In this document: piece after piece, positions 9,199 through 17,555 of the stretch | How positions within the stretch are numbered: position 1 is the first letter of the stretch | How the letters are laid out: the number at the start of each line of letters is the position of its first letter | Assembly (NCBI RefSeq): GCF_018130165.1 | Contig: NZ_JAFCLZ010000002.1 | Span: forward strand, 124,001-188,000 | From: Bradyrhizobium sp. JYMT SZCCT0180 | GTDB lineage: Bacteria; Pseudomonadota; Alphaproteobacteria; Rhizobiales; Xanthobacteraceae | Length of the DNA: 64,000 bases | Reading direction: 5' to 3' | Program-made: the position numbers and the translations under genes | Notes under the pieces: model-generated | Databases searched by the model: none | Seen by the model: only the letters and a program-made list of their open reading frames with translations | What the model was told of the DNA's origin: nothing

Positions 9199-9789
9199 AT
9201 GACCCAAAGCTTTACCGCCTTCGAGGGCGAGCGGCGCTTCATTACCGGCTCTCTTGCCCAGGTGGCCCTCGCGATCAAGCGTGCCGGCCGGCCGGCTAGC
9301 TCGGTCCACATCTTCAGTGACAGCAGCGGCCGACCGCTCGATCTGGACCTGCGCGGCAGCGAGGACGAAATCGTCGCGAGGCTTCCGCGCACCGAGCCAG
9401 CGGCCCCTGCTCCCGAGCTCGCGCCGACGGAGCCGCGCGGCCGCGGCCGGCCCAAACTCGGGGTGGTGGCACGCGAGGTGACGCTGTTGCCGCGGCACTG
9501 GGAATGGCTGAACACCCAACCCGGCGGCGCGTCGGTCGCCTTGCGCAAACTGGTGGACGAAGCCCGCCGCATCAGCGGTGATCGTGACCGCCTGCGCGCG
9601 GCGCGCGATGCGGCCTACCACTTCATGTCTGCGATGGGCGGCAACCTCGTCAATTTCGAGGAAGCTTCGCGCGCTCTGTTCGCCGACGACCGGCGACGCT
9701 TTGCCGGACTGATCGCCGATTGGCCGGTTGATGTGCGCGACCACATCGTCAAGCTCGCCTACAGCGACCAGGCCGCGCAGGGAACATGA
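9199..9789 (+). CDS. DUF2239 family protein, possible ribbon-helix-helix regulator
   Basis: This is a 196-residue protein of the uncharacterised DUF2239 family. A basic RGRPK stretch (residues 82-86, AT-hook-like) is followed by REVTLLPRHWEWLNTQPGG and then SVALRKLVDEARR. That order, a short strand, a helix, a turn and a helix, resembles a ribbon-helix-helix DNA-binding unit. The start was set at ATG 9199 because the upstream ATG (9175) coincides with the predicted transcription start. If it binds DNA, the two palindromes in its own promoter are the obvious targets; this is inference. The GC-rich hairpin after the stop would end transcription. Confidence 0.75.
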   Translation: MTQSFTAFEGERRFITGSLAQVALAIKRAGRPASSVHIFSDSSGRPLDLDLRGSEDEIVARLPRTEPAAPAPELAPTEPRGRGRPKLGVVAREVTLLPRHWEWLNTQPGGASVALRKLVDEARRISGDRDRLRAARDAAYHFMSAMGGNLVNFEEASRALFADDRRRFAGLIADWPVDVRDHIVKLAYSDQAAQGT

Positions 9790-9801
9790 CTTCTCGAAAA
9801 C

Positions 9802-9836
9802 GATAGAGCGGGCTGACGGCGTCAGCCCGCTCTATC
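9802..9836. terminator. Perfect 16-bp stem hairpin with 3-nt loop
   Basis: GATAGAGCGGGCTGAC (9802-9817) is followed by GGC and then the exact complement ending at 9836. It starts 13 nt after the DUF2239 stop and ends before the next gene. The stem is terminator-like, but only a short, T-poor tail (TGTTG) follows, so it could also act as an mRNA-stabilising hairpin. Confidence 0.7.
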
Positions 9837-9912
9837 TGTTGATCTCGCAGTATCGACCGGCTAGGCTCATTTGGATGATAGTAATCATATAAGAAGCCGT
9901 CAGGAGGATGCC

Positions 9913-10518
9913 GTGAGCCCCAACCCGCAATTCATGTTCGATTTCGGCAGCCCCAACGCCTTCCTCAGCCACGAGGCGATCCCGGCGATCGAAAAGCGGA
10001 CCGGCACGAAATTCGAGTATGTCCCGGTGCTGCTCGGCGGCATCTTCAAGGCCACCAACAACAAGTCGCCGGCCGAGACGCTCGCCGGCATCAAGAACAA
10101 GCGCGAGTTCCACGCGATCGAGACCGAACGCTTCGTCAAGCGCTTTGGCGTCAAGCCCTACACCTGGAATCCGTTCTTTCCCGTCAACACGCTGAACCTG
10201 ATGCGCGCGGCCGTCGCGGCGCAGATGGAAGGCGTATTTGAAAAATATGTCGAGGCCGCGTTCCACCACATGTGGGTCGAGCCGAAGAAGATGGACGATC
10301 CGGAAGTGGCCATAAAGGCGCTGGCATCATCCGGGCTCGATGCGGCGAAACTCCTCGTCCGTTCACAGGACGCCGATGTGAAGGCAAAGCTGATCGAGAA
10401 CACGCAGGCCGCCGTCGAGCGCGGCGCGTTCGGCTCGCCGACGTTCTTCGTCGGCAAGGAGATGTTCTTCGGCAAGGAACAGTTGCGCGAGGTCGAGGAG
10501 ATGGTGGCGGGCAGATAG
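9913..10518 (+). CDS. 2-hydroxychromene-2-carboxylate isomerase-like protein (DsbA/GST-kappa fold)
   Basis: The 201-residue protein starts MFDFGSPNAFL (with GTG as Met1), where Ser13 replaces the thioredoxin-type cysteine. This is the signature of HCCA isomerase and kappa-class GSTs. The C-terminal FGSPTFFVGKEMFFGKEQL supplies the cis-Pro loop. Family members isomerise 2-hydroxychromene-2-carboxylate in naphthalene breakdown using glutathione. No other aromatic-degradation gene is nearby, so the true substrate is open. The start is GTG 9913, five bases after AGGAGG. Confidence 0.88.
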   Translation: MSPNPQFMFDFGSPNAFLSHEAIPAIEKRTGTKFEYVPVLLGGIFKATNNKSPAETLAGIKNKREFHAIETERFVKRFGVKPYTWNPFFPVNTLNLMRAAVAAQMEGVFEKYVEAAFHHMWVEPKKMDDPEVAIKALASSGLDAAKLLVRSQDADVKAKLIENTQAAVERGAFGSPTFFVGKEMFFGKEQLREVEEMVAGR

Positions 10519-10526
10519 GTCCCTAA

Positions 10527-10633
10527 CCCTCATGGTGAGGAGCCGCGCATTTCGCGCGGCGTCTCGAACCATGCAGGCCGAATTCTTGATTTCGTCCTTC
10601 GAGACGCCGCTTCGCGGCTCCTCAGGATGAGGG
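10527..10633. repeat. Palindromic repeat, CCTCATGGTGAGGAGCC type
   Basis: The left arm CCCTCATGGTGAGGAGCCGC pairs with GCGGCTCCTCAGGATGAGGG on the right. Inner arms GGCGTCTCGAA and TTCGAGACGCC pair as well. It lies between two plus-strand genes. Confidence 0.85.
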
Positions 10634-10650
10634 AAGTGGAGAGTTCACCA

Positions 10651-11388
10651 ATGCAAAAACGCAACGCAACTGTCGCTGTCATTGGCGCAGGCGACTACAT
10701 CGGCGGCGAAATCGCCAAGAAATTCGCCTCCGAAGGCTTCACCGTTTTCGCCGGCCGGCGCGACGGCGCCAAGTTGGAGCCGCTGAAGAAGGAGATCGAG
10801 GCGTCAGGCGGGTCGATCGTGGCGCGCTCGCTCGATGCGCGCAAGGAAGGCGAGGTCGCCGCCTTCCTCAACGAGGCCGACGCGCACGCGCCGCTGGAGG
10901 TCTGCATTTTCAATGTCGGCGCCAACGTCAATTTCCCGATTCTGGAGACCACCGACCGCGTGTTTCGAAAGGTCTGGGAAATGGCCTGCTGGGCCGGCTT
11001 CCTGGCGGGCCGGGAATCGGCGCGGCTGATGCTGCCGCGCGGCCAGGGCAATATCTTCTTCACCGGCGCCACCGCGAGCCTGCGCGGCGGCAGCGGTTTT
11101 GCCGCCTTTGCCAGCGCCAAATTCGGCCTGCGCGCGGTGGCGCAATCGATGGCGCGGGAGCTCGGGCCGAAGAACATTCATGTCGCGCATCTGATCATCG
11201 ATTCCGGCGTCGACACCGCCTGGGTGCGCTCGCGCCGCGAACAGCTTTGGGGCAAGGAAGCCCTCGACAATCCGGATTTGCTAATGCCGCCGGCCTCGGT
11301 CGCGGCGTCCTATTGGCAGCTGTACCAGCAGCCGCGCAGCGCCTGGACGTTCGAGCTGGAGATTCGCCCGTTCGGGGAGAAGTGGTAA
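10651..11388 (+). CDS. SDR family oxidoreductase with Phe in place of catalytic Tyr
   Basis: This is a 245-residue Rossmann-fold protein. The nucleotide-binding turn reads VIGAGDYIGGEIAKKF, a variant of GxxxGxG. CIFNVGAN occupies the NNAG position. The active-site motif reads FASAKFG: the Lys is kept but the YxxxK tyrosine is Phe. The related DHRS-like group of proteobacteria often has this form, so it may be a diverged dehydrogenase or a non-catalytic member. The start at ATG 10651 lies 6 nt beyond GAGAG (GTGGAGAGTTCACC), and the upstream in-frame ATG lies in a repeat. Confidence 0.85.
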   Translation: MQKRNATVAVIGAGDYIGGEIAKKFASEGFTVFAGRRDGAKLEPLKKEIEASGGSIVARSLDARKEGEVAAFLNEADAHAPLEVCIFNVGANVNFPILETTDRVFRKVWEMACWAGFLAGRESARLMLPRGQGNIFFTGATASLRGGSGFAAFASAKFGLRAVAQSMARELGPKNIHVAHLIIDSGVDTAWVRSRREQLWGKEALDNPDLLMPPASVAASYWQLYQQPRSAWTFELEIRPFGEKW

Positions 11389-11390
11389 TT

Positions 11391-11480
11391 CGTCATGGCC
11401 GGGCTTGACCCGGCCATCCACGTCTTGCTTGCTGCTATACCGTCAAGACGTGGATGCCCGGGACAAGCCCGGGCATGACG
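11391..11480. repeat. Palindromic repeat, GTCATGGCCGGGCTTGACC type
   Basis: The arms GTCATGGCCGGGCTTGACCC and CCGGGACAAGCCCGGGCATG are imperfect complements, with inner ATCCACGTCTTG and CAAGACGTGGAT arms. It lies between the SDR and the ketopantoate reductase-like gene. Confidence 0.85.
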
Positions 11481-11537
11481 AGGTGATGCCTCAAGCGCTC
11501 TGATACAAGTAAGCAAGAACAATAAGGAGACCAACCA

Positions 11538-12458
11538 ATGCGCATTCTCGTGGTCGGCGCCGGCGCCATCGGCGGATATTTCGGCGGCAGGCTGCTTCAG
11601 GCCGGGCGCGACGTGACGTTCCTGGTGCGACCCAAGCGCGCCTCTGAACTCGCCTCCGCCGGCCTCGTCATCAAGAGCCCTGCCGGCGACGTCACGCTGA
11701 AGAATCCGCCGACGGTGCAAGCCGACAAACTCAGCGAGAAGTTCGACGTGGTGCTGCTGAGCTGCAAGGCGTTCGACCTCGAGGACGCCATCAAATCGTT
11801 TGCGCCGGCGGTTGGCCCAAATACCTCGATCATCCCGCTGCTCAACGGCATGCTGCACTTGAACGTGCTCGACGAAAGATTTGGCGCGGAGCGTGTGCTG
11901 GGCGGCCTCTGCGCGATTGCCGCGACGCTCAACGAGGCGCGCGAGGTGGTGCAGCTGGCGCCGATGCAGTCGCTCAATTTCGGCGAACGCGACGGCAAGA
12001 TGTCGGATCGCGTCCGTGCGATCTCCGACATCTTCACCAGCGGCAACATCGGCGCGGTTGCCAGCGAGCACATCATGCAGGACATGTGGGAGAAGTGGGT
12101 GTTCCTCGCCTCGCTCGCGGCATCGACCTGCCTGATGCGCACATCCGTCGGCAACATCCTGGCGGTGACGGGCGGCAGGGATTTCCTGCTCGGCATTCTC
12201 GATGAGACCAGCGCGATCGCAAAGGCCGCAGGTCACGAGCCGACAGGCCCGTTCTTCCAGCGCACGCGCGGTCTGCTGACCGCCGAAGGTTCCCCGATGA
12301 CGGCGTCGATGTTCCGCGACATCAAGGGAGGTTTTCCGGTCGAAGCCGATCACGTCATTGGCGATCTCGTCGCCCGCGCCGACGCCGCGAAAATTCCGGT
12401 GCCAAAACTGCGCATCGCCTACACCCATCTCAAGGCGTATGAAAAGCAGCGGGGGTAG
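11538..12458 (+). CDS. Ketopantoate reductase family protein (PanE/ApbA-like)
   Basis: This is a 306-residue NAD(P)-dependent 2-hydroxyacid reductase. The Rossmann motif GAGAIGGYFGG spans residues 7-17. The conserved Lys of the hinge is in SCKAFD, the LLNGMLH stretch matches the family LxNG element, and the C-terminal ApbA_C domain includes KWVFLASLAAST and SMFRDIKGGFPVEADHVIGDL (a typical S-M-x-D-x-x-G-x-P-x-E motif). The family makes pantoate for coenzyme A, but Rhizobiales carry several paralogues. No panB or panC is near, so the pathway role is uncertain. The start follows AAGGAG. Confidence 0.85.
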   Translation: MRILVVGAGAIGGYFGGRLLQAGRDVTFLVRPKRASELASAGLVIKSPAGDVTLKNPPTVQADKLSEKFDVVLLSCKAFDLEDAIKSFAPAVGPNTSIIPLLNGMLHLNVLDERFGAERVLGGLCAIAATLNEAREVVQLAPMQSLNFGERDGKMSDRVRAISDIFTSGNIGAVASEHIMQDMWEKWVFLASLAASTCLMRTSVGNILAVTGGRDFLLGILDETSAIAKAAGHEPTGPFFQRTRGLLTAEGSPMTASMFRDIKGGFPVEADHVIGDLVARADAAKIPVPKLRIAYTHLKAYEKQRG

Positions 12459-12485
12459 TGACAACCCGCGGGATCTAATTTTGGC

Positions 12486-12605
12486 GTCGTCCCGGCGAAG
12501 GCCGGGACCCATACGCCGCGGCCTGTCGGTGAGTACGCTGGCGTTGGATGCCTTCTAAGACAAGAAACTTCACGGAGTATGGGTCCCGGCCTTCGCCGGG
12601 ACGAC
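12486..12605. repeat. Palindromic repeat, GTCGTCCCGGCGAAGGCC type
   Basis: GTCGTCCCGGCGAAGGCCGG on the left is matched by CCGGCCTTCGCCGGGACGAC on the right. The pairs GGGACCCATAC and GTATGGGTCCC extend it. It lies between the convergent reductase and cytochrome genes. A related copy is at 27987-28116. Confidence 0.88.
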
Positions 12606-12607
12606 AG

Positions 12608-13189
12608 CTAAAGATGCGCCAGATAATGCGCCAGCGCCTCGATCTCCTCTTCGCTGAGGGAGTAGGCGACACTCGCCATCGCCGCCATGCCGCCGCCGGA
12701 CCGCACCCCCGACTTGTAGTCGTGCAGCGCCTTTGAGAGATAATCCTGACGCTGCCCGGCGACGCGGGCGACCGCCTTGGTGCCGGCGTAGTCTGGCAGG
12801 TGGCAAGCCGCGCAACGCCCGCCCACCGCCGCCTGCGCGCCCTTCTTCGACAGATCCGGCTTGTCGTCGGCCGGCGGCTTCGGCGGCGGCAGCTGCGCGA
12901 AATAGGCGCCGAGATTGCGGATGTCCTCGTTGTTGAGCTGCTCGACGATCGGCTGCATCTGCTCGTTCTTGCGGGCACCGGCGCGGTAGAACACCAACTG
13001 CCACTGGATGAACATGTCCGGCTGCGCCGCCAGCGAGGGAATGTTTTCCAGCTGCGAGATGCCGTTTTCGCCGTGACAGCCAACGCACAATTCGGCTTTC
13101 GCCTTGCCGGCGGCGATATCGGCGGCATGGGTGGGGCTGCAGATCATCATGGCTGCAAGCAGGCTTCCGGCTAACGCATTCCGCATCAT
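12608..13189 (-). CDS. Diheme c-type cytochrome (cytochrome c4/c553-like)
   Basis: The 193-residue exported protein has a signal peptide (AGSLLAAMMICSPTHAA) and two heme c sites, CVGCH (residues 35-39) and CAACH (126-130). These are separated by a proline-rich linker (QLPPPKPPADDKP), as in two-domain c4-type cytochromes. Candidate axial Met ligands lie after each site (MQPIVEQL and MAAMASVAYSL). It probably carries electrons in the periplasm. The next gene upstream on the same strand encodes a PQQ-type sugar dehydrogenase relative, so it may be the electron acceptor of that enzyme; this is inference from order, with a palindromic repeat between them. Confidence 0.9.
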   Translation of the reverse strand: MMRNALAGSLLAAMMICSPTHAADIAAGKAKAELCVGCHGENGISQLENIPSLAAQPDMFIQWQLVFYRAGARKNEQMQPIVEQLNNEDIRNLGAYFAQLPPPKPPADDKPDLSKKGAQAAVGGRCAACHLPDYAGTKAVARVAGQRQDYLSKALHDYKSGVRSGGGMAAMASVAYSLSEEEIEALAHYLAHL

Positions 13190-13200
13190 TATCTCCTCTC

Positions 13201-13319
13201 GTCATTCCCCGATGCGCAATTGCGCATCTGAGGGCGCGCAAAGCGCGAGCCCGGAATCCATAACCACGATAATGAGTATGGATTCCGGGCCTGCGCCAAG
13301 AGGCGCATCCCGGAATGAC
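13201..13319. repeat. Palindromic repeat, GTCATTCC...GGAATGAC type
   Basis: Outer arms GTCATTCCCCGATGCGC and GCGCATCCCGGAATGAC pair, as do inner arms CCCGGAATCCATA and TATGGATTCCGGG. It separates the cytochrome from the beta-propeller gene. Relatives are at 29432-29602 and 47722-47795. Confidence 0.88.
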
Positions 13320-13394
13320 GGATGTTGGGTTTCCTAAAACGCGAAGCTGCGGCCACTCGTTCCCGAGCAACCGCAGCCCCTGATCGTGAAAGCC

Positions 13395-14657
13395 TTACTT
13401 CTTGGCGTAGCTGATGCGATAGATCGCACCGGCCCAGTCGTCGGACACCAGGATCGAGCCGTCCTTGTCGATGATGATGTCGTTGGGACGGCCGAGATAG
13501 CCCTGGTCGCCTTCGAGCCAGCCGGAAGCAAAGATTTCCTGCTTGGCGTTCTTGCCGTCGGGACCGACGATGACGCGCTTGATCCGGGCGCCCTGGTACT
13601 TTTTCCGGTTCCAGGAGCCGTGTTCGGCGATCAGGATGTTGTTCTTGTACTCGGCGGGGAATTGGCTGCCGGTATAGAACTTCATGCCGAGCGGCGCCAC
13701 ATGCGCGCCGAGATTGAGCACGGGCGGGGTGAATTCCGAGCACTTGTGACCCATCGCGAATTTCGGATCCGGCATATTGCCCTGATGGCAATAGGGATAG
13801 CCGAAATGCTCGCCGATCTTCGAGATCATGTTGAGCTTGTCGCTCGGCAGGTCGTCGCTGATCCAGTCGCGGGCGTTTTCCGTGAACCAGTAGCGGCCGG
13901 TGCGTGGATCGACGTCGCCGCCGACGCTGTTGCGGACGCCAAGCGCCCAGATTTCGGCGTTGCCGGTCTTGGGATCGACGCGGCGGATCTGCGAGAGGCT
14001 GGTGGGCGGGAGGCCGATGTTGAAGGGAGGTCCGAACGGCAGGTAGAACCAGCCCTCCTTGTCGACCGCGATGTATTTCCAGCCATGCGCGACGTAGGAT
14101 GGCATGTCGTCATACACCACCTTGCCGGCGCCGAGATTGTCGAGATTGGCTTCGGCGTTTTCGTATTTGATCAACTTGTTGATCGCGACGACGTAGAGCG
14201 CGCCATCGACGAAGGCGAGGCCGGTCGGCATGGTGAGGCCCTTGAGGACAGTCTTGACCTCTCTCTTGCCGCCATTGTCCTTGATCGCGTAGACATTGCC
14301 GAGGCTGAAGGAGCCTACAAACAGCGTGCCCTTGTCGCCCCGGGCCATCTGCCGCGCCTCCAGAACGTTGGAGGCGTAGACCTCGATCTTGAAGCCCGCC
14401 GGCAACTTGATCTTCGGGATCAGCTTGGCGAGTTCGGCCTCCGATGCGCCGGTCGGCGGGCCGGACGGCGGCGCCTGCCCCCTCTGCGCCTCGGTCTCGT
14501 CGCCGAGGAACCAGTCGGGCGGCGGGTTGGTCCAGAATTCCTTGGTGCCGGATTCGTATTTCTTCAGCGCCTTCTGCTGCGCGTTGGCCTGGCTGGCCCC
14601 CGCCACGACGACGATCGCCGTGAGCGCAAGAATAGATCGATGGAAAGCCGATTTCAT
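13395..14657 (-). CDS. PQQ-dependent sugar dehydrogenase-like protein (sorbosone dehydrogenase family)
   Basis: The 420-residue precursor has a signal peptide (SILALTAIVVVAGASQANAQ). The mature part is a predicted beta-propeller with family motifs: LPAGFKIEVYASNVLEARQMA, GLTMPTGLAFVDGALYV, RNSVGGDVDPRTG, WFTENARDW and GYLGRPNDIIIDKDGSILVSDDWAGAIYRI. These resemble L-sorbosone and soluble-glucose dehydrogenase folds. The His/Arg set expected for catalysis is only partly recognisable, so a PQQ enzyme in the periplasm is likely but not proven. The start at 14657 follows GGGAGTG. It is transcribed just before the diheme cytochrome. Confidence 0.85.
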   Translation of the reverse strand: MKSAFHRSILALTAIVVVAGASQANAQQKALKKYESGTKEFWTNPPPDWFLGDETEAQRGQAPPSGPPTGASEAELAKLIPKIKLPAGFKIEVYASNVLEARQMARGDKGTLFVGSFSLGNVYAIKDNGGKREVKTVLKGLTMPTGLAFVDGALYVVAINKLIKYENAEANLDNLGAGKVVYDDMPSYVAHGWKYIAVDKEGWFYLPFGPPFNIGLPPTSLSQIRRVDPKTGNAEIWALGVRNSVGGDVDPRTGRYWFTENARDWISDDLPSDKLNMISKIGEHFGYPYCHQGNMPDPKFAMGHKCSEFTPPVLNLGAHVAPLGMKFYTGSQFPAEYKNNILIAEHGSWNRKKYQGARIKRVIVGPDGKNAKQEIFASGWLEGDQGYLGRPNDIIIDKDGSILVSDDWAGAIYRISYAKK

Positions 14658-15121
14658 CGCGTCACTCCCTATGCAGCCTGGGGGGCTGCGCCTGTTATTA
14701 TTTTGAACGTTCGAGAGGCGAACTTGGTCAGGTGAGGTGGAATAGACCGTAAAATGGTAGCACATCCATTGCAGGAGAAAAGCGTGGGCTGCGCTACCCT
14801 GTCAGACGAAATTAGATTGAGTGCAAAATTTTCTTCGTCGGGTTTTGTTTTCGGACTTTGTGCAAGGTGCGCGCTGCACCGCAATATTTGTTGCAAGCGA
14901 ACGTGACGCCCGGATCGAACGATGCGCGTCCGATGGGCGGGCGTCCGCAAAAGCTGCAAGCCCTGCGTGTGTTCGTTCTCTGTGGGAGAGACCTGATAGG
15001 CTCTGCCGTGGCGCGGCAGCTCGCTGGGCGCGGGCAAGAATCATTCAGCCGGGCACGATCCAGCTTTTCCGCGAAAAGGCTTGGTCAATTTGGCGTGATG
15101 CGATTTCCGGCGACCGTCCCG
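14658..15121. other. 464-nt intergenic stretch without a gene
   Basis: The stretch lies between two minus-strand genes. I see no convincing coding frame, RNA gene or hairpin terminator. It must hold the promoter of the sorbosone dehydrogenase-like gene, but no clear -35/-10 pair stands out. Confidence 0.5.
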
Positions 15122-17449
15122 TTACCTTCTTCGCGTTACCGACAGCACGGCGGTGCCGTGATTGTTGCGGTAGAGCAAATCGTAAAGACCGGGAATGCCG
15201 ATCACGGCGTCGTTGACGAAGACGAACAGTTCTTCCTTGCCGTTGGGCGCAATCGTCGGCGTGATATTGAACTGGATGATGTCGTCATAGGGATCGGGTT
15301 CGTAGGAGTCCTCCTCGCCGCCGACATCGCCAAAACGCAGCACGATGCGGAACCAGTCCTTGGATAATTCCCGCCGCATCGGCAGCAATAGCGAGAGATA
15401 GACACGCTCGTACCATTGCGGCCGCTCTTTGCTGGAGAAGCCCCCGACCGGCGTGCCGATGCGGGCAAGGCCATTGAACCATTGCTTGTCTTCGCCGTTT
15501 TTGCCGCCGGGCTGAATGGTCACATAATAGCGGCCGCGATGCTGCAGCAGGATGCCCGTCGCCTTGCACAAATCCGACGTCTTGAATTCGACGCGCGCGG
15601 TCTGGTTGACGGCCAGCACCGCGGGTTTCGGATCGGTATCGCGATGCACGCAGGTATATCCGGCCATGTCCCAGCCGTCGTAAGCAAGGTGACTGACAAG
15701 CGCAAATCCGAGATAGACGAACACCGCCGCGAAGAAGCCCGGAGCGATCTTTTGCTTCAAAGTGTCCTGGATGCGGATGTAAAGCGGGCTGCTGCGCAGA
15801 TCATAGATCCAGTTGTCGGGGAGCCCTGACGGCGCTTCCGGCGACTTGCGCCAGATCGAGGCCATCACGTTCGACGTTCGGGCCGCGATCTTCGAGGACA
15901 GGACCAGCAGGCCTGTGACCAGGACAGCGATGAAGGCGAACCAGCCCGGCGCGCGCGCGTAACCGTCGATCCAGGTCGTCGCAAAGCCCGGCAGGAATCC
16001 GCCGACAAACCGTACGAGGTGGGACACCCAGCGGATCGGACTGGTATATTCGTCGTAGCGTTGCGCGCTGCTGAGGAGCGGAAAGACGAGCAGCCACAGC
16101 GTCGCGCCGACGGTGGCGAAATAGGTGATGCGGCGCAGCCAGACCCAGTTCCAGACATGCTCCTGCGCCAGCGCGCGTTGCGCCGCGGCGGGGCTCGTCT
16201 CAAAGGGTTGCGTGGCGGGCGCGATGCTGAACTTGTCGGGCGCGACGATCTCGCCGTCCTCCTTGACGACGTCGTAATATGGCGGCAGGCCGACCGGGGC
16301 GTAGCCATGCGCGTTGTTCTCGATGCGCCTGAAGACGCTTTCGTGAATCTTGGCGCTGACGACGTCGACCTCGTCTTCTTCCAGTTTCTTCGGATAGAAC
16401 GCCGGCACCAGCTTGCGCGGCCCGTAGCGATAGTATCCGCCAAGGCCCTTGCGCGGATCGTAGAGCCGTCCGTCCTTGTCTCGCTTCGAGATCGCGTTCT
16501 TGAACGTATCGGGATCTGATATCATGCGGTCTGGGCTCGGCGGCTGGCCCGCATAATCCGACTTGAATTTGAGCCCGCAGCGCCTCGCCTCGGTGATCAT
16601 CCAGACGAAGGGGATGTGGGCCAGCGCATCGTCGGGGTAGCCGCCGCCGACATTGGTATGCACGCCGGCGAACCAGACCTGGCTGATACGTTCGTCCTTG
16701 ATGAAGCGCTTTGCTGAGGGATCCGCCACCGCCGCGCCGCCATTGGTGCCGGCGGTCTCGTCCCAGAGCTGCGGGTGGAAGGTGGTGCGTTCCTCGTCGA
16801 GCGCCAGCGCCTGGCAGGCGCGCGCGACGCTCGCGGGCAGATGCTTGCCCGGCAGTTCGAGCCGCCAGAGATATTTATGAATGCCGCGGGTCATTTCGTC
16901 GACCGGCATGCCGTAGGCGGCAACCGTGTCCCAGACGCCGATGAACCTGACCTTGACGTTCCTGCGAACCTCCTTGGGCGGGTAGTGCGGACCGAACTTG
17001 TTGCGGAACCACTGGTAGGGTGCTTCCAGCCTCAGGTCATGATAGCGATCCCGGCGATAGGCGCGGTAGGCCGCACTCGCGAGACTGTGCAGTTCGGCTT
17101 CGTTGTCGGCTTTGACCAGGCCCTGGCTGTCGATCAGCCCCATCACGATCCGGATCGTGAAGGCGCCGCGGCTGAAGCCGAAGCCGAACAGCTCGTCGTC
17201 CTTGTCGCGATAATTCCGGCAGGCAAACTTGTAGAGCGCGATGACGTTGCGGCGCAGGCCGAGACCGAACGCACCGCCGAGGATCGCCATCGGCTTGAAC
17301 GAGGAGGTGCCGACGCCGTCGTCATAGAACGCGACCTGGTCGTTGCCGGAAAGATCCAGCGCCTCGAACGTGCGCCAGACATTGGTGCGCCAGACTTTTG
17401 CCGCGGAATTACCGGTGCCGTCGGACAGCAGAATGATTTTTCGGCTCAT
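15122..17449 (-). CDS. DUF2235 domain hydrolase with C-terminal membrane region
   Basis: This is a 775-residue protein. The N-terminal part is the DUF2235 alpha/beta hydrolase domain: IILLSDGTGNS at the start, the nucleophile elbow GFSRG (Ser93), GVWDTVAAYG (candidate acid) and WFAGVHTNVGGGY (candidate catalytic His). Some family members are Tle1-type phospholipase effectors of type VI secretion. Unlike those, this protein has three or four hydrophobic segments in its middle (about 445-620) and a soluble beta-rich tail, and no vgrG or hcp lies nearby. A membrane-bound lipase-like enzyme is the safest reading. It lies on the same strand as the next three genes, 106 nt after the GDYXXLXY gene. 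Confidence 0.85.
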   Translation of the reverse strand: MSRKIILLSDGTGNSAAKVWRTNVWRTFEALDLSGNDQVAFYDDGVGTSSFKPMAILGGAFGLGLRRNVIALYKFACRNYRDKDDELFGFGFSRGAFTIRIVMGLIDSQGLVKADNEAELHSLASAAYRAYRRDRYHDLRLEAPYQWFRNKFGPHYPPKEVRRNVKVRFIGVWDTVAAYGMPVDEMTRGIHKYLWRLELPGKHLPASVARACQALALDEERTTFHPQLWDETAGTNGGAAVADPSAKRFIKDERISQVWFAGVHTNVGGGYPDDALAHIPFVWMITEARRCGLKFKSDYAGQPPSPDRMISDPDTFKNAISKRDKDGRLYDPRKGLGGYYRYGPRKLVPAFYPKKLEEDEVDVVSAKIHESVFRRIENNAHGYAPVGLPPYYDVVKEDGEIVAPDKFSIAPATQPFETSPAAAQRALAQEHVWNWVWLRRITYFATVGATLWLLVFPLLSSAQRYDEYTSPIRWVSHLVRFVGGFLPGFATTWIDGYARAPGWFAFIAVLVTGLLVLSSKIAARTSNVMASIWRKSPEAPSGLPDNWIYDLRSSPLYIRIQDTLKQKIAPGFFAAVFVYLGFALVSHLAYDGWDMAGYTCVHRDTDPKPAVLAVNQTARVEFKTSDLCKATGILLQHRGRYYVTIQPGGKNGEDKQWFNGLARIGTPVGGFSSKERPQWYERVYLSLLLPMRRELSKDWFRIVLRFGDVGGEEDSYEPDPYDDIIQFNITPTIAPNGKEELFVFVNDAVIGIPGLYDLLYRNNHGTAVLSVTRRR

Positions 17450-17555
17450 GGGACATGCCTCGCCCGCGGCATGAAATGAACATGCAACCTAGGGTACTAG
17501 AGGTTGCCACGTTCTCTTCGAATAGAGAAGCATACCGCGGGCAGGGCGCCTTCAG

